A stretch of 64,000 nucleotides of DNA, from assembly GCF_009911645.1 (NCBI RefSeq), contig NZ_QWKI01000055.1:1-64000 (forward strand). Direction: 5' to 3'. The stretch comes from Pseudoflavonifractor sp. 60 (GTDB taxonomy: Bacteria > Bacillota > Clostridia > Oscillospirales > Oscillospiraceae). A program made the translations under genes and the position numbers. The notes beneath the pieces are model-generated. The model searched no databases and was not told the origin of the DNA. It saw only the letters and a program-made list of their open reading frames with translations. Below are positions 17,166-25,722 of this stretch, one piece after another. Every line of letters begins with the position of its first letter. Within the stretch, counting starts at the first letter, position 1.

Positions 17166-18122
17166 ATGGAAAAACAGAATATAATCAAAAGCGTCAGCTA
17201 TGCCAAGTGGGGCTATATCTTCATCCTGCCCTTCTTCCTGTCCTACGCCATTTTTTCCCTGATCCCGCTGGCGGACACCATCCGGAACAGCTTCTATGAG
17301 TACTACGCCTTCGGCCTGAAAACCGTGGGCCCCAACTGGACGGGGCTGTCCAACTACATCTCGCTGCTCTCCTCCGATCTGCCCAAGTACGCCTGGAACA
17401 CCTTTGTGATGTGGGTGCTGGGCTTTGTGCCCCAGATCATCATCTCCCTGGTGCTGGCGTCCTGGTTCACCGACGCCCGGCTGAAAATCCGGGGCAAGCA
17501 GTTCTTCAAGGTGGTCATCTACCTGCCCAACCTGATCATGGCCTCCGCTTTCGCCATGCTGTTCTTCGCTCTGTTCTCCAACGCCGGGCCTATCAACAGC
17601 ATCCTGCTGCGCATGGGGATCGTCGGAGAGGCCATCCGGTTTATGGAGTCCACCCTGGGCGCCCGCACCCTGGTGGGGCTGATGAACTTCCTCATGTGGT
17701 TCGGCAACACCACCATTATGCTTATGGCGGCCATTATGGGCATTAATCCCTCCATTTTTGAGGCGGCGGAGCTGGACGGCTGCACCCACATTCAGAAATT
17801 TTTCCGGATCACCTTGCCCCAGATCAAGCCCCTGCTGACCTACACCCTGATTACCTCCCTCATCGGCGGCCTCCAGATGTTCGACGTGCCCCAGATTCTG
17901 ACCGCCGGCAAGGGCGCCCCCGACCGCACCACCATGACCCTGATCATGTACCTGAACAAGCACCTGCAGGCCAAGAACTACGGCATCGCCGGCGCCCTGT
18001 CCGTCTTCCTGTTCATCATCAGCGCCATTCTCTGCTGGATGGTCTTTAAGATGAACACCGACAGCGACCCGGACGGCTCCAAATCCGCGGCCAGGCGGGC
18101 CAGGAAGGGAGGCAAGGCATAA
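17166..18122 (+). CDS. ABC sugar permease, MalF/UgpA-like
   Basis: A 318-residue inner-membrane permease with six hydrophobic segments. The EAA loop that contacts the ATPase is EAAELDGCTHIQKFFRITLPQIKP at about 198-221. It follows the binding-protein gene by 24 bases and overlaps the second permease at the stop. The locus has no ATPase gene, so a shared MsmX-type ATPase elsewhere must drive it. Specificity comes from the binding protein. Confidence 0.92.
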   Translation: MEKQNIIKSVSYAKWGYIFILPFFLSYAIFSLIPLADTIRNSFYEYYAFGLKTVGPNWTGLSNYISLLSSDLPKYAWNTFVMWVLGFVPQIIISLVLASWFTDARLKIRGKQFFKVVIYLPNLIMASAFAMLFFALFSNAGPINSILLRMGIVGEAIRFMESTLGARTLVGLMNFLMWFGNTTIMLMAAIMGINPSIFEAAELDGCTHIQKFFRITLPQIKPLLTYTLITSLIGGLQMFDVPQILTAGKGAPDRTTMTLIMYLNKHLQAKNYGIAGALSVFLFIISAILCWMVFKMNTDSDPDGSKSAARRARKGGKA

Positions 18123-18964
18123 TGGAGAGCAAAAAATCCAACGGACGGACGATTTTAGCCCATGTGGTGCTGATCATCCTGGCCTTTTTGTGCCTGTTCT
18201 TCTTCTACATCCTGATTATCAACGCCACCCGGTCCCATGCGCAGCTCCAGCTGGGCTTCTCCTTCCTGCCCGGCTCCAGCTTCCTGACCAACCTGAACAG
18301 TGTTATCAACGACCCTGCCATCCCCATTTTGAAGGGCATCCAGAACAGCCTGATTGTCTCCGGCTGTTGCGCCGCCATCGTGACCTACTTCTCTGCCCTG
18401 ACGGCTTACGGCATCTATGCCTACGACTTCAAGCTCAAGCGCGCGGCCTTCACCTTCATCATGGCCATCCTGGTCATGCCCACCCAGGTGACCGCTCTGG
18501 GCTTCCTGCGCCTGATTACCAGCATGGGGCTGGACGACTCCCTGCTGCCTCTGATTATCCCCTCTATCGCCTCCCCCGCCGTGTTCTACTTCATGCACAG
18601 CTATATGCAGTCCTCCCTGCCCAGGGAGCTGATTGAGGCCGCCCGGATCGACGGCTCTAAAGAGTTCGGCACCTTCAACCGCATCGTGCTGCCCATCATG
18701 AAGCCCGCCATTGCGGTGCAGGCCATCTTCACCTTCGTGGGCTCCTGGAACAACTACTTCATTCCCGCCCTGGTCATCACCTCCAAGAACAAGCAGACAC
18801 TGCCCATCATGATCGCCACCCTCCGGGGCGCGGACTACATGAATTTTGACATGGGTAAAATTTATATGATGATTACCATCGCCATCGTGCCCATCATTAT
18901 CATTTATCTGCTGCTGTCGAAATTTATTGTGGAAGGCGTCACCCTGGGCGGCGTCAAGGAGTAA
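18122..18964 (+). CDS. ABC sugar permease, MalG/UgpE-like
   Basis: A 280-residue permease, partner of the preceding one, with six membrane segments. Its EAA loop is EAARIDGSKEFGTFNRIVLPIMKP at about 180-203, and VGSWNNYF is the usual motif after it. The ATG overlaps the upstream stop by one base, showing a tight operon. Confidence 0.92.
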   Translation: MESKKSNGRTILAHVVLIILAFLCLFFFYILIINATRSHAQLQLGFSFLPGSSFLTNLNSVINDPAIPILKGIQNSLIVSGCCAAIVTYFSALTAYGIYAYDFKLKRAAFTFIMAILVMPTQVTALGFLRLITSMGLDDSLLPLIIPSIASPAVFYFMHSYMQSSLPRELIEAARIDGSKEFGTFNRIVLPIMKPAIAVQAIFTFVGSWNNYFIPALVITSKNKQTLPIMIATLRGADYMNFDMGKIYMMITIAIVPIIIIYLLLSKFIVEGVTLGGVKE

Positions 18965-18974
18965 ATCAACACAC

Positions 18975-19004
18975 AAAGCGCCGTCGGCTTGACGGCGCTT
19001 TTTC
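18975..19004 (+). terminator. Terminator between importer and GH3 gene
   Basis: AAAGCGCCGTC pairs with GACGGCGCTTT across a five-base loop and ends in five T. It sits just ahead of the GH3 ribosome site AAGGAGG, so it probably lowers, rather than abolishes, expression of the last gene. Confidence 0.75.
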
Positions 19005-19016
19005 AAGGAGGAAATT

Positions 19017-21428
19017 ATGGAAAAGTGGATTCGCGCCCGCTATCAGCCCAATCTGCCCCTGGAGGGGGACCGGCGTGTAACGGCCAGTCCAGAGCACGTC
19101 GCCCTGTCCCGGCAGGCGGCCCAGGAGGGCATGGTGTTGCTGAAAAACGACAGGGGACTGCTCCCCCTGGCTCCGGAGACCCGGGTGGCCCTGTTCGGCA
19201 AGGGCAGCTTCGACTATGTGAAGGGGGGCGGCGGCAGCGGCGACGTGACCGTGGCCTATGTCCGGAACCTGTACGACGGACTAAAAGGAGAGGGGGTGCC
19301 CCTCTGCGAGCCCCTGTCCGATTTTTACCGGGACTATGTGGCCGGGCGGTACAAGGCCGGGGACGTGCCCGGCCTGATGGCCGAGCCGGAGCTGCCCCAA
19401 AGCCTGGTGGACGGGGCAAAGGAAAATACGGACGTGGCGGTGATTGTCCTCAGCCGCTTCTCCGGGGAGGGCTGGGACCGGGAGCCGGTGTTGTACCAGG
19501 AGCCAGACTATCCCTGGCCCGATGAGTTGGTGATGCCCCAAAAGGCAAAAGCGATTTTCCCTAAGGGGGATTTCTATCTGACTGGCGCTGAGCAGAATAT
19601 GGTGCGGCAGGTCTGCGCCGCCTTTGCGCAGGTGGTTTTGGTGCTCAACGTGGGCGGCGTGATGGATGTCTCCTGGTTCTGTGAGGATGACCGCATCCCC
19701 TCCGTCCTGCTGGCCTATCAGGGCGGGATGGAGGGGGGCGCGGCTGTCGCCGCCCTGCTCACCGGCAGGACCAACCCCTGCGGCAAGCTGCCCGACACCT
19801 TCGCCCGGGACCTGTCCGACTACCCCTCCACGGAGCATTTTCACGACTCCCCCCACTATGTGGAGTACACCGAGGATATCTATGTGGGCTACCGGTATTT
19901 CGAGACCATCCCCGGGGTGGCGGAGCGGGTGTGCTACCCCTTCGGCTACGGCCTGTCCTACACCACCTTTGCCCTGGAGACGGTGAACGCCGGAGGGTCG
20001 GACGGTCAAATTCGGGTTGCCGTCCGGGTGACCAACACCGGAAGCCGGGCGGGGAAAGAAGTGGTCCAGCTCTACTACCGGGCCCCCTGGGGGCTGCTCC
20101 AGAAGCCGAAACGCTGTCTGGCGGCATTCCAGAAGACGAAGCTGCTGGGGCCCGGCGAGAGTGAAACGGTAGAGCTGACCTTTGCCGTCTCGGATATGGC
20201 CAGCTTCGACGATTTGGGGAAGATCGCCCCCTCCGCCTGGGTGCTGGAGCAGGGGCGCTACGCCCTATATGTGGGGACCTCCGTGCGGGAGGCGGCAGAG
20301 CTGGACTGGGCTTGGGAGCAGGTTGAAACGGAGGTTACTCGCACGGTCAGCGACAGCCTGTCCCCGTCCCACCTTCCTAAACGCCTGCTGGCGGACGGGG
20401 GCTGGGAGGAGCTGCCCGCCGCCCCGGTAGCGGACACCGACATCAATCTGCTCCGGCCCATCCACGCTGGTCAGGCCGAGGCGGTTGCCCCCGCGACGCC
20501 TGGCCGGGGGCGCTGGCTGCTGACCCAACCCTACGCCGAGGGCGTACAGCCCCTCTCCGCCGTGGCGGAGGGGAAACTGACCCTGGAGGAATTTGTGGCC
20601 CAGCTCAGCGACGGCGATCTGATCCACCTGCTGGGGGGACAGCCCAACGTGGGAGTGTCCAACACCTTTGGACTGGGCAACCTCCCGGAGTACGGCGTGC
20701 CCAACCTGACTACCGCCGACGGCCCGGCGGGTCTGCGGATTCGGCCCGAGGTGGGGGTGTGTACCACCGCCTGGCCCTGCGCCACTCTGCTGGCCGCTAC
20801 CTGGGACTGGGAGCTGGTTTCCCGGGTGGGCGCCGCCGCGGCGGCGGAGGTCAAGGAGAACAATATCTCTGTCTGGCTGGCCCCGGCGGTCAATATTCAC
20901 CGCAATCCCCTGTGCGGCCGGAACTTTGAGTACTTCTCCGAGGACCCGCTGCTCACCGGAAAGCTGGCCGGGGCCGAGGTGCGTGGCATTCAGAGCCAAA
21001 ACATGGCCGCCACGGTGAAGCACTTCGCCTGCAACAACAAGGAGACCAACCGCAAGCACAGCGACTCCCGCCTGTCCCAGCGGGCCCTGCGGGAAATTTA
21101 CCTGCGCGCCTTTGAAATCATCGTCCGGGAGGCGAAACCCTGGGCCATTATGAGCTCCTACAACGTGATCAACGGCCGCCGCGCCTCCGAGAGCCGGGAG
21201 CTGCTGACGGATATCCTGCGGGGTGACTGGGGCTATACCGGCATGGTGATGACCGACTGGTGGACCCGGGGAGAGCATTACAAAGAAATTTTGGCCGGCA
21301 ATGACCTGAAAATGGCCAACGGCTACCTGGAGCGGGTACAGGAGGCCATGAAGCTGGGGGCAGTCAGCCACCGTGACCTGGAGATTTGCGCCGGTCGGGT
21401 ATTAGAGCTGATTTTGAAAGTCGATTAA
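19017..21428 (+). CDS. GH3 beta-glucosidase with permuted domain order
   Basis: An 803-residue cytoplasmic beta-glucosidase (no signal peptide) that would release glucose from short beta-glucans. The domain order is swapped relative to most GH3: the (alpha/beta)6 domain comes first (GMVLLKNDRGLLPL near 38, GKLPDTFA near 260), then an FN3-like domain (about 330-460), and the TIM barrel last. The nucleophile is Asp747 in VMTDWW; KHFACNNKETNR near 670 is the substrate loop. The same permutation is known in rumen Butyrivibrio and Ruminococcus enzymes. It follows the importer operon behind a terminator. Confidence 0.88.
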   Translation: MEKWIRARYQPNLPLEGDRRVTASPEHVALSRQAAQEGMVLLKNDRGLLPLAPETRVALFGKGSFDYVKGGGGSGDVTVAYVRNLYDGLKGEGVPLCEPLSDFYRDYVAGRYKAGDVPGLMAEPELPQSLVDGAKENTDVAVIVLSRFSGEGWDREPVLYQEPDYPWPDELVMPQKAKAIFPKGDFYLTGAEQNMVRQVCAAFAQVVLVLNVGGVMDVSWFCEDDRIPSVLLAYQGGMEGGAAVAALLTGRTNPCGKLPDTFARDLSDYPSTEHFHDSPHYVEYTEDIYVGYRYFETIPGVAERVCYPFGYGLSYTTFALETVNAGGSDGQIRVAVRVTNTGSRAGKEVVQLYYRAPWGLLQKPKRCLAAFQKTKLLGPGESETVELTFAVSDMASFDDLGKIAPSAWVLEQGRYALYVGTSVREAAELDWAWEQVETEVTRTVSDSLSPSHLPKRLLADGGWEELPAAPVADTDINLLRPIHAGQAEAVAPATPGRGRWLLTQPYAEGVQPLSAVAEGKLTLEEFVAQLSDGDLIHLLGGQPNVGVSNTFGLGNLPEYGVPNLTTADGPAGLRIRPEVGVCTTAWPCATLLAATWDWELVSRVGAAAAAEVKENNISVWLAPAVNIHRNPLCGRNFEYFSEDPLLTGKLAGAEVRGIQSQNMAATVKHFACNNKETNRKHSDSRLSQRALREIYLRAFEIIVREAKPWAIMSSYNVINGRRASESRELLTDILRGDWGYTGMVMTDWWTRGEHYKEILAGNDLKMANGYLERVQEAMKLGAVSHRDLEICAGRVLELILKVD

Positions 21429-21510
21429 ATGGCCTATAGGAAACTGTGATTTGCAATGAAGAAATGCAGAGATAAAAATAAAGCGAATTACACAGCGCCT
21501 ACAGCTTCCC

Positions 21511-21540
21511 TGTTGTTTACTGCGTAGCAATTTCTGCATG
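21511..21540 (-). repeat. Module-boundary repeat copy C
   Basis: On the minus strand CATGCAGAAATTGCTACGC, then AGTAAACAA. It lies between the catabolic cargo and the MNT/HEPN pair. Confidence 0.45.
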
Positions 21541-21548
21541 AGGTCCGC

Positions 21549-21577
21549 TTGTATTTTACTGCCCATTGTGTTACACT
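21549..21577 (+). promoter_or_regulatory. Promoter of the MNT/HEPN pair
   Basis: TTGTAT, a 17-base gap and TACACT, about 40 bases before the MNT start. Confidence 0.45.
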
Positions 21578-21619
21578 CATAGTGTCAAAAAACCTTGCTT
21601 GGAGAGAGGAGGGCATCCT

Positions 21620-21961
21620 ATGCGTACCAGGCAGGAAGTGACCACGATTGTTGCGGAATTGTGCAGCAGGATCGCCCTGCTGTTTCCGCAGGATAAAATA
21701 GAGGCCATCCTTTTTGGCTCTTATGCCAGAGGAGACGCTGATCCTGGGTCGGATATTGATGTGCTGATTTTGGTAGATGCCTCCCGCCAGGATATCTCAG
21801 ACCGAAATTGGCAGGTGGGAGACCTGGCCGCTGAGCTCTTGCTGGATCACGGTATTGCGGTGTCACCTCTTGTGGAAAACCGGGAGTATTTCAACCAAAA
21901 TTTGCAGCTGTTCCCATTCTACCGCAGTATTGAGCGTGAGGGAGTGAGGATCAGTGCCTAA
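21620..21961 (+). CDS. MNT-type minimal nucleotidyltransferase (antitoxin)
   Basis: A 113-residue nucleotidyltransferase of the MNT family. The active site is LFGSYARGDADPGSDIDVLI, with both metal-binding Asp residues (SDID). ATG 21620 has GAGGAGGG upstream. It overlaps the HEPN gene. In MNT/HEPN toxin-antitoxin pairs the MNT protein nucleotidylates and thereby silences the HEPN RNase. Its location at the very end of element 1 fits an addiction or defence role. Confidence 0.85.
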   Translation: MRTRQEVTTIVAELCSRIALLFPQDKIEAILFGSYARGDADPGSDIDVLILVDASRQDISDRNWQVGDLAAELLLDHGIAVSPLVENREYFNQNLQLFPFYRSIEREGVRISA

Positions 21962-22364
21962 TATCACAAAAGTTGACCTATCACGGTATCGTTTTCAGAA
22001 AGCCGAGGAAATGCTGGCATCTGCCAAACGGGATATGGAAGCAAGGGATTATGCTTCCGCCAACAACCGGGCGTACTATGCGATTTTTCATGCGATGCGG
22101 GCGGTGCTGGCTCTGGATGGCGAAGACTTCAGGAAGCACTCGGCGGTGATTGCCCGGTTTACCCTGAATTATTTGAAACCTGAAATATTGCCCAGAGAGT
22201 ACAGCAAATTGATCTCTAATGCCTCACTAATTCGAAACCGCAGTGATTACGAGGATTTTTATATCTGCTCTGTCGCAGATACCAATGCGCTATTTTCCGG
22301 TGCGGTGACTTTCTGTGGAGATGTAGGCGAGTATCTGGAACAGCGGTACCGTACAGAATTATAG
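21954..22364 (+). CDS. HEPN-domain protein (toxin)
   Basis: A 136-residue all-helical HEPN protein: NNRAYYAIFHAMRAVLAL is the first helix pair, and IRNRSDYEDFY is the place of the RNase motif. The usual R-x4-6-H is not present; the motif reads RNRSDYEDF, as in the UPF0332-like branch, so RNase activity is less certain. It starts with GTG inside the end of the MNT gene. The pair would stabilise element 1 or act in phage defence. Confidence 0.8.
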   Translation: MPNITKVDLSRYRFQKAEEMLASAKRDMEARDYASANNRAYYAIFHAMRAVLALDGEDFRKHSAVIARFTLNYLKPEILPREYSKLISNASLIRNRSDYEDFYICSVADTNALFSGAVTFCGDVGEYLEQRYRTEL

Positions 22365-22373
22365 GTTTGCGGG

Positions 22374-22403
22374 TTGACCCACACCGTGACCCACACGCCG
22401 AAA
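22374..22403. repeat. Integrase arm-type repeats, right end of element 1
   Basis: The string TGACCCACAC-CG-TGACCCACAC followed by GCCGAAA is identical to that near the left end (2066-2097). Confidence 0.7.
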
Positions 22404-22509
22404 AAAGCGGACGGAGTCAGTGGACGGGAAATGGCCCAAGAGCATGCCTTTCCCAAACAAAAACGCCCTGAAAGTGCCAAACAGCGGCATTCCCAGAGCT
22501 TCCAATCAC
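22404..22509. other. Right-end noncoding stretch of element 1
   Basis: No gene. It lies between the arm repeats and the att core and would become part of the joined attachment site on excision. Confidence 0.5.
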
Positions 22510-22554
22510 TTGGTAAGGATGAGGTCCCCAGTTCAAATCTGGGTAGCAGCTCCA
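22510..22554 (+). repeat. tRNA-Thr(GGT) 3'-fragment, attachment core 2
   Basis: The same 45 bases as core 1. It is the junction between element 1 (left) and element 2 (right). Confidence 0.92.
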
Positions 22555-22555
22555 T

Positions 22556-22598
22556 AAAGTCCAGTTTTTTCTCTTGAAAAGGCTGGACTTTTCTTGTA
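22556..22598 (+). terminator. Element-borne terminator next to att core 2
   Basis: AAAGTCCAG pairs with CTGGACTTT and is followed by TCTTG. It has the same position relative to the core as the ones at 1982 and 43714 but a different sequence. Confidence 0.6.
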
Positions 22599-22640
22599 TT
22601 TCAGAACTTTTCCTGCTGGTATGAATTTGTGGATTTGGGT

Positions 22641-22668
22641 TTGACCACACAACCAGCCACAGACAGAG
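22641..22668. repeat. Integrase arm-type repeat, left end of element 2
   Basis: GACCACACAACCAGCCACAG then ACAG. The matching copy at 43529-43553 differs at one base. Confidence 0.6.
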
Positions 22669-22718
22669 AAAAACGGTTCACCGAGGGGATATCCCGCTCG
22701 GTGAGCCGTGGATTTTCA

Positions 22719-24140
22719 TTAACCTGCTTTCAGATGCTCTCTTTCAGCGGCAATTTCCGTTCTCGTTTCTGCTATCATCTCTGCCAGCAGTTTTTCGCAC
22801 TCTTCCTCACTGTGAGCGTAGATGTTCCGGGGGTGCTTTTTGCCGTCCGGCCAGATAGGAGAGTAGCGGCCTTCCCAGAGTTTTTCGTTGATCTGGGTGA
22901 CGCATCCGGTTCCCGCTTTACGCCGCCGGCCTTTGTGGGCCTGGAATGTACTGGGAGCGGGCTTTCGTAGGACTGCCTGATTCTCCGGTTGAATCTCCGC
23001 TTTGCCGATGCCCTGGTCGATCTTTACCGCCGCTGTACGGCGCATCTCATCGGTAACGTGAGCGTAGATATTCAGTGTGGTACTGCTGGAGACGTGGCCG
23101 ATAATAGTGGACAGAGTTTTGATGTCCATCCCATGCTCCAGGGCAGTGGTAGAAAATGTGTGCCTGAGATCGTGAAATCTGATTTTCTTACATTCTGCCC
23201 GTTCCAGAACGGTCTGTAATCTTTTACGAACTGCGGCTGGGTCTCTGGGTGAGTCCTCGCTGACCGGGGAGGGAAACATCCACCGGGAGTTCACGGTTCC
23301 CTTGTAAGCCTTAAGGACATTCACCACAGGTGCGGGGAGGATCACGCTGCGGTTGCCAGCCTTGGTTTTGGGCGGAGAGGCCACCAGCCTGCTTTTGACC
23401 CGATGGACCTGTCGCTGTACTCGGAGTTCTCCAGTGCGGAGGTTGAGGTCATCCCATTGGAGGGCGCATATCTCGCCCCGCCGCAGTCCAGTGGAGAGCT
23501 CCAACAGGAGAAGCTCGAAGCAACTGTCCTCTTTGGCTTGGATCAGCAGACGTTGGATTTCCTCTGGAGTCAGCACCTGCATTTCTCTGGCTTTGGCGGA
23601 GGGGAGACGGCAGCCATCGGCGGGATTGCGGAAGAGGAGCTTTTCCGCAACGGCCTTGTCCAGTGCGGCATGGAGGGTAGTGTGGATGCCCCGAACAGTC
23701 TGATCGGATAGTCCCTCCCCATATAACTCTGTGCGGAGGAGTCTGCCGCCCTGCTGGAGTTTAGCGTAGAACTGCTGGATGTCGTTGGTGGTCAGCTTGT
23801 CTATCTGTATATTTCCCAGCGCCGGAATGATGTGCTGGTAGATGCGGCGTTCGTAAGACATTTGGGTGTTGGGCCGAAGATTGGATTTCTTGTAGGTTTG
23901 ATACCAGAGATCCAGCCAATCCCCCAGGAGGATTCCAGGTTTAGGCTGTTCGGGAGCAGGAGCCTGGATGCTGTCCCTCAGTGCCCTGAGTTTTGCGATA
24001 CAGTCCGACTTGGTCTTTGCCAGAACATTTTTGGTGACGGGGAGGCCTTTATCGTCGTAGCCGACGACTACCCTCCCTTCCCAGCGACCGTCTTTTCTCA
24101 GGCTGACGCCGCCGTCTCCCCGTTTTCTGCGTTTTGCCAT
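22719..24140 (-). CDS. int: Tyrosine recombinase 1 of element 2, with extra C-terminal DNA-binding domain
   Basis: A 473-residue integrase. The N-terminal arm domain reads GDGGVSLRKDGRWEGRVVVG; the catalytic domain has TGLRRGE, HDLRH and the Tyr in LNIYAH. After residue 390 it carries a second arm-like domain (INEKLWEGRYSPIWPDGKKH, then EECEKLLAEMI), which resembles the N-terminal one. Such a duplication is unusual and could let one protein bridge two arm sites. The start overlaps the end of the second integrase by 43 bases. It lies beside att core 2. Confidence 0.92.
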   Translation of the reverse strand: MAKRRKRGDGGVSLRKDGRWEGRVVVGYDDKGLPVTKNVLAKTKSDCIAKLRALRDSIQAPAPEQPKPGILLGDWLDLWYQTYKKSNLRPNTQMSYERRIYQHIIPALGNIQIDKLTTNDIQQFYAKLQQGGRLLRTELYGEGLSDQTVRGIHTTLHAALDKAVAEKLLFRNPADGCRLPSAKAREMQVLTPEEIQRLLIQAKEDSCFELLLLELSTGLRRGEICALQWDDLNLRTGELRVQRQVHRVKSRLVASPPKTKAGNRSVILPAPVVNVLKAYKGTVNSRWMFPSPVSEDSPRDPAAVRKRLQTVLERAECKKIRFHDLRHTFSTTALEHGMDIKTLSTIIGHVSSSTTLNIYAHVTDEMRRTAAVKIDQGIGKAEIQPENQAVLRKPAPSTFQAHKGRRRKAGTGCVTQINEKLWEGRYSPIWPDGKKHPRNIYAHSEEECEKLLAEMIAETRTEIAAEREHLKAG

Positions 24141-25303
24141 GGTTTCATCTCCTCTCCAAGGTAATCAGTCAGAAAGTCGCCGACAATGTCAGCGGCACGC
24201 TTCTGCATATCGCCAGTGGTGTGGGTATAGGTATCCAGAGTGAAGGACGCTTTGGTGTGGCCCAGGATTCCCGCCAGGGTTTTGGCGTCCACGCCGCTGG
24301 ACAGCGCATGAGTTGAGAATGTGTGTCTCAGGTCGTGGAAGCGGATATTTGGCAATCCAGCCTCTGTCAGAAATTTTTTCAGCTGCCGGTAGGCACTGTC
24401 AGGATTCATAGGAGCCTCTGGACGAAGTGGATCGTGAAAGATCCAGGGAGAGAAGGATTTCCGTTTTCGTTCTTTTAGTAGTTCCGCTGTACTGGGCGGT
24501 AGGACGATCTTCCGTGTGCCGGCGTAGGTCTTGGTATCTCCTGCCACCAGCCTACCGCCCTTTTCCCGATGAAGAGTACGGCAGACCTTCAGGGTGCCGC
24601 CACGCTCATCGAGGTCGGTCCACATGAGTCCGCAGATCTCACCCCTGCGCAGACCAGTAGTCAACTCAGTGTAGAAGAAGTCATACCAGAATTCATCGGC
24701 TTTGATCGTTGTCAGGAAAATATTCAGTTGTTCCTCGGTTAGAATCTTCATAGGCTGGTGAATTACCTTAGGCGGCTCCACCTCATCAGCGGGATTGATA
24801 GGAATGAGCCCCTGATCTCTCGCCGCTTTGAGCGCATGGTGGAGCGTGGTGTGGATTCCGTGGACAGTGGTGCTGGAGAGTCCGGAACTTTGACTGGAGC
24901 GAGGTTTCATTCTGCCATTTCGCTTCAAGGTATCATAGAGTTTTCGGAGATCAGCCGCAGTCAGCTGTGTGAGCGGTTTTGCTCCCAGGCGGGGCTTCAC
25001 GTGGTTTTCCATATCCCGGCGATAGTGTTCCAGTGTGCCAGGTCGGAGGGTGACCGCCATTTGCTCCAGCCATGTGTCCAGCCACTCCCCGAGAGTCATC
25101 CTGCTCTGCTCCGTCAGGTCAATGCCTTGGTAGGCATCGATATTCTGGCGGAGCTTTGCAGTCAACTCTTTTTGATTATCAGCGTAGACGTAGCGGAAGA
25201 TAGAGTCTCCGTTTTCCTTGTGGCCCACCACGATGCGGCCCTCCCAGCGACCGTCGTCTCGCTTACGCACCATGCCGTCGCCAGACGGTCTGCGTTTTGC
25301 CAT
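24098..25303 (-). CDS. int: Tyrosine recombinase 2 of element 2
   Basis: A 401-residue integrase of normal layout: arm domain (GDGMVRKRDDGRWEGRIVVG), core-binding domain, and catalytic residues in TGLRRGE, HDLRH and the Tyr of TLDTYTHTT. ATG 25303 follows GGAGGTG. It overlaps the first integrase and follows the small conserved gene at four bases, so all three are co-expressed. Either recombinase could be the active one, or both may act together. Confidence 0.92.
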   Translation of the reverse strand: MAKRRPSGDGMVRKRDDGRWEGRIVVGHKENGDSIFRYVYADNQKELTAKLRQNIDAYQGIDLTEQSRMTLGEWLDTWLEQMAVTLRPGTLEHYRRDMENHVKPRLGAKPLTQLTAADLRKLYDTLKRNGRMKPRSSQSSGLSSTTVHGIHTTLHHALKAARDQGLIPINPADEVEPPKVIHQPMKILTEEQLNIFLTTIKADEFWYDFFYTELTTGLRRGEICGLMWTDLDERGGTLKVCRTLHREKGGRLVAGDTKTYAGTRKIVLPPSTAELLKERKRKSFSPWIFHDPLRPEAPMNPDSAYRQLKKFLTEAGLPNIRFHDLRHTFSTHALSSGVDAKTLAGILGHTKASFTLDTYTHTTGDMQKRAADIVGDFLTDYLGEEMKPWQNAENGETAASA

Positions 25304-25306
25304 TTG

Positions 25307-25601
25307 TCATTCACCTCCAGTCCGAATATCACCGTCGTTTTCGTCCATGCACTCCGCTATCAGCCTGACACCCAATCGGAAACCCAGGATAAAATTCTCG
25401 GTTGCTGTGATACTGTTGATCTCATGCTGGGAGCGGATAAGTTTTGTAAGAGTCTCCTGCTCGGTTTCCTCCAGCTGTTCCATAAGCTGCTTTTCATATT
25501 TGGCGACACGGTCTACTGCCCGCTTCAGTTCTGAGCCAGGTGTCATCTGCTGTTCGTTGGGTATGATGTTGCCATAGTAGAGATCTTCCAGGATCGTTCT
25601 C
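25307..25601 (-). CDS. Small conserved accessory protein (DUF6809-like), element 2 copy
   Basis: About 97 residues beginning MRTILEDLYYGNI. It is closely related to the protein at 3328-3624: NEQQMTPGSE, IRSQHEINSI, FILGFRLGVR and AECMDENDGDIR are shared. The start is set by AGGAGG upstream; a longer open frame to 25726 is a chance extension. In both elements the gene directly precedes an integrase, so a role in integration or its control is possible. Confidence 0.75.
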
Positions 25602-25722
25602 ATATCTACTACCTCCTTTGCAACACCAACACATACCACACTTTGAGGAATATAGCTACTACTTTTTTCGAGGACTTTTATTCTTTGTTTTGCGGCGCAG
25701 AATCTGAGAGGGGGATGGATGA
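25602..25722. other. Short gap where the relaxase gene is missing
   Basis: In element 1 a 1.75-kb relaxase gene stands between the small conserved gene and the MobC-like gene. Here only 121 bases remain, containing a weaker copy (25679-25707) of the module-boundary repeat. Confidence 0.6.

Larger units (their letters stand above)
1937..22554. mobile_element. Element 1: integrative mobilizable element with beta-glucan cargo
   Basis: Bounded by identical tRNA-Thr cores. The pair TGACCCACAC-CG-TGACCCACAC occurs just inside both ends (about 2069 and 22375), which is what integrase arm sites should look like. The left part holds integrase, small protein, relaxase, MobC-like, winged-helix and excisionase genes, all leftward. 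The rest is catabolic cargo plus an MNT/HEPN pair. It has no type IV secretion genes, so it would need a helper element for transfer. Confidence 0.85.

Noticed and set aside
8289-21428. Complete ABC importer with its own ATPase
   Set aside because: No ATP-binding subunit gene is present; a shared ATPase elsewhere is assumed.
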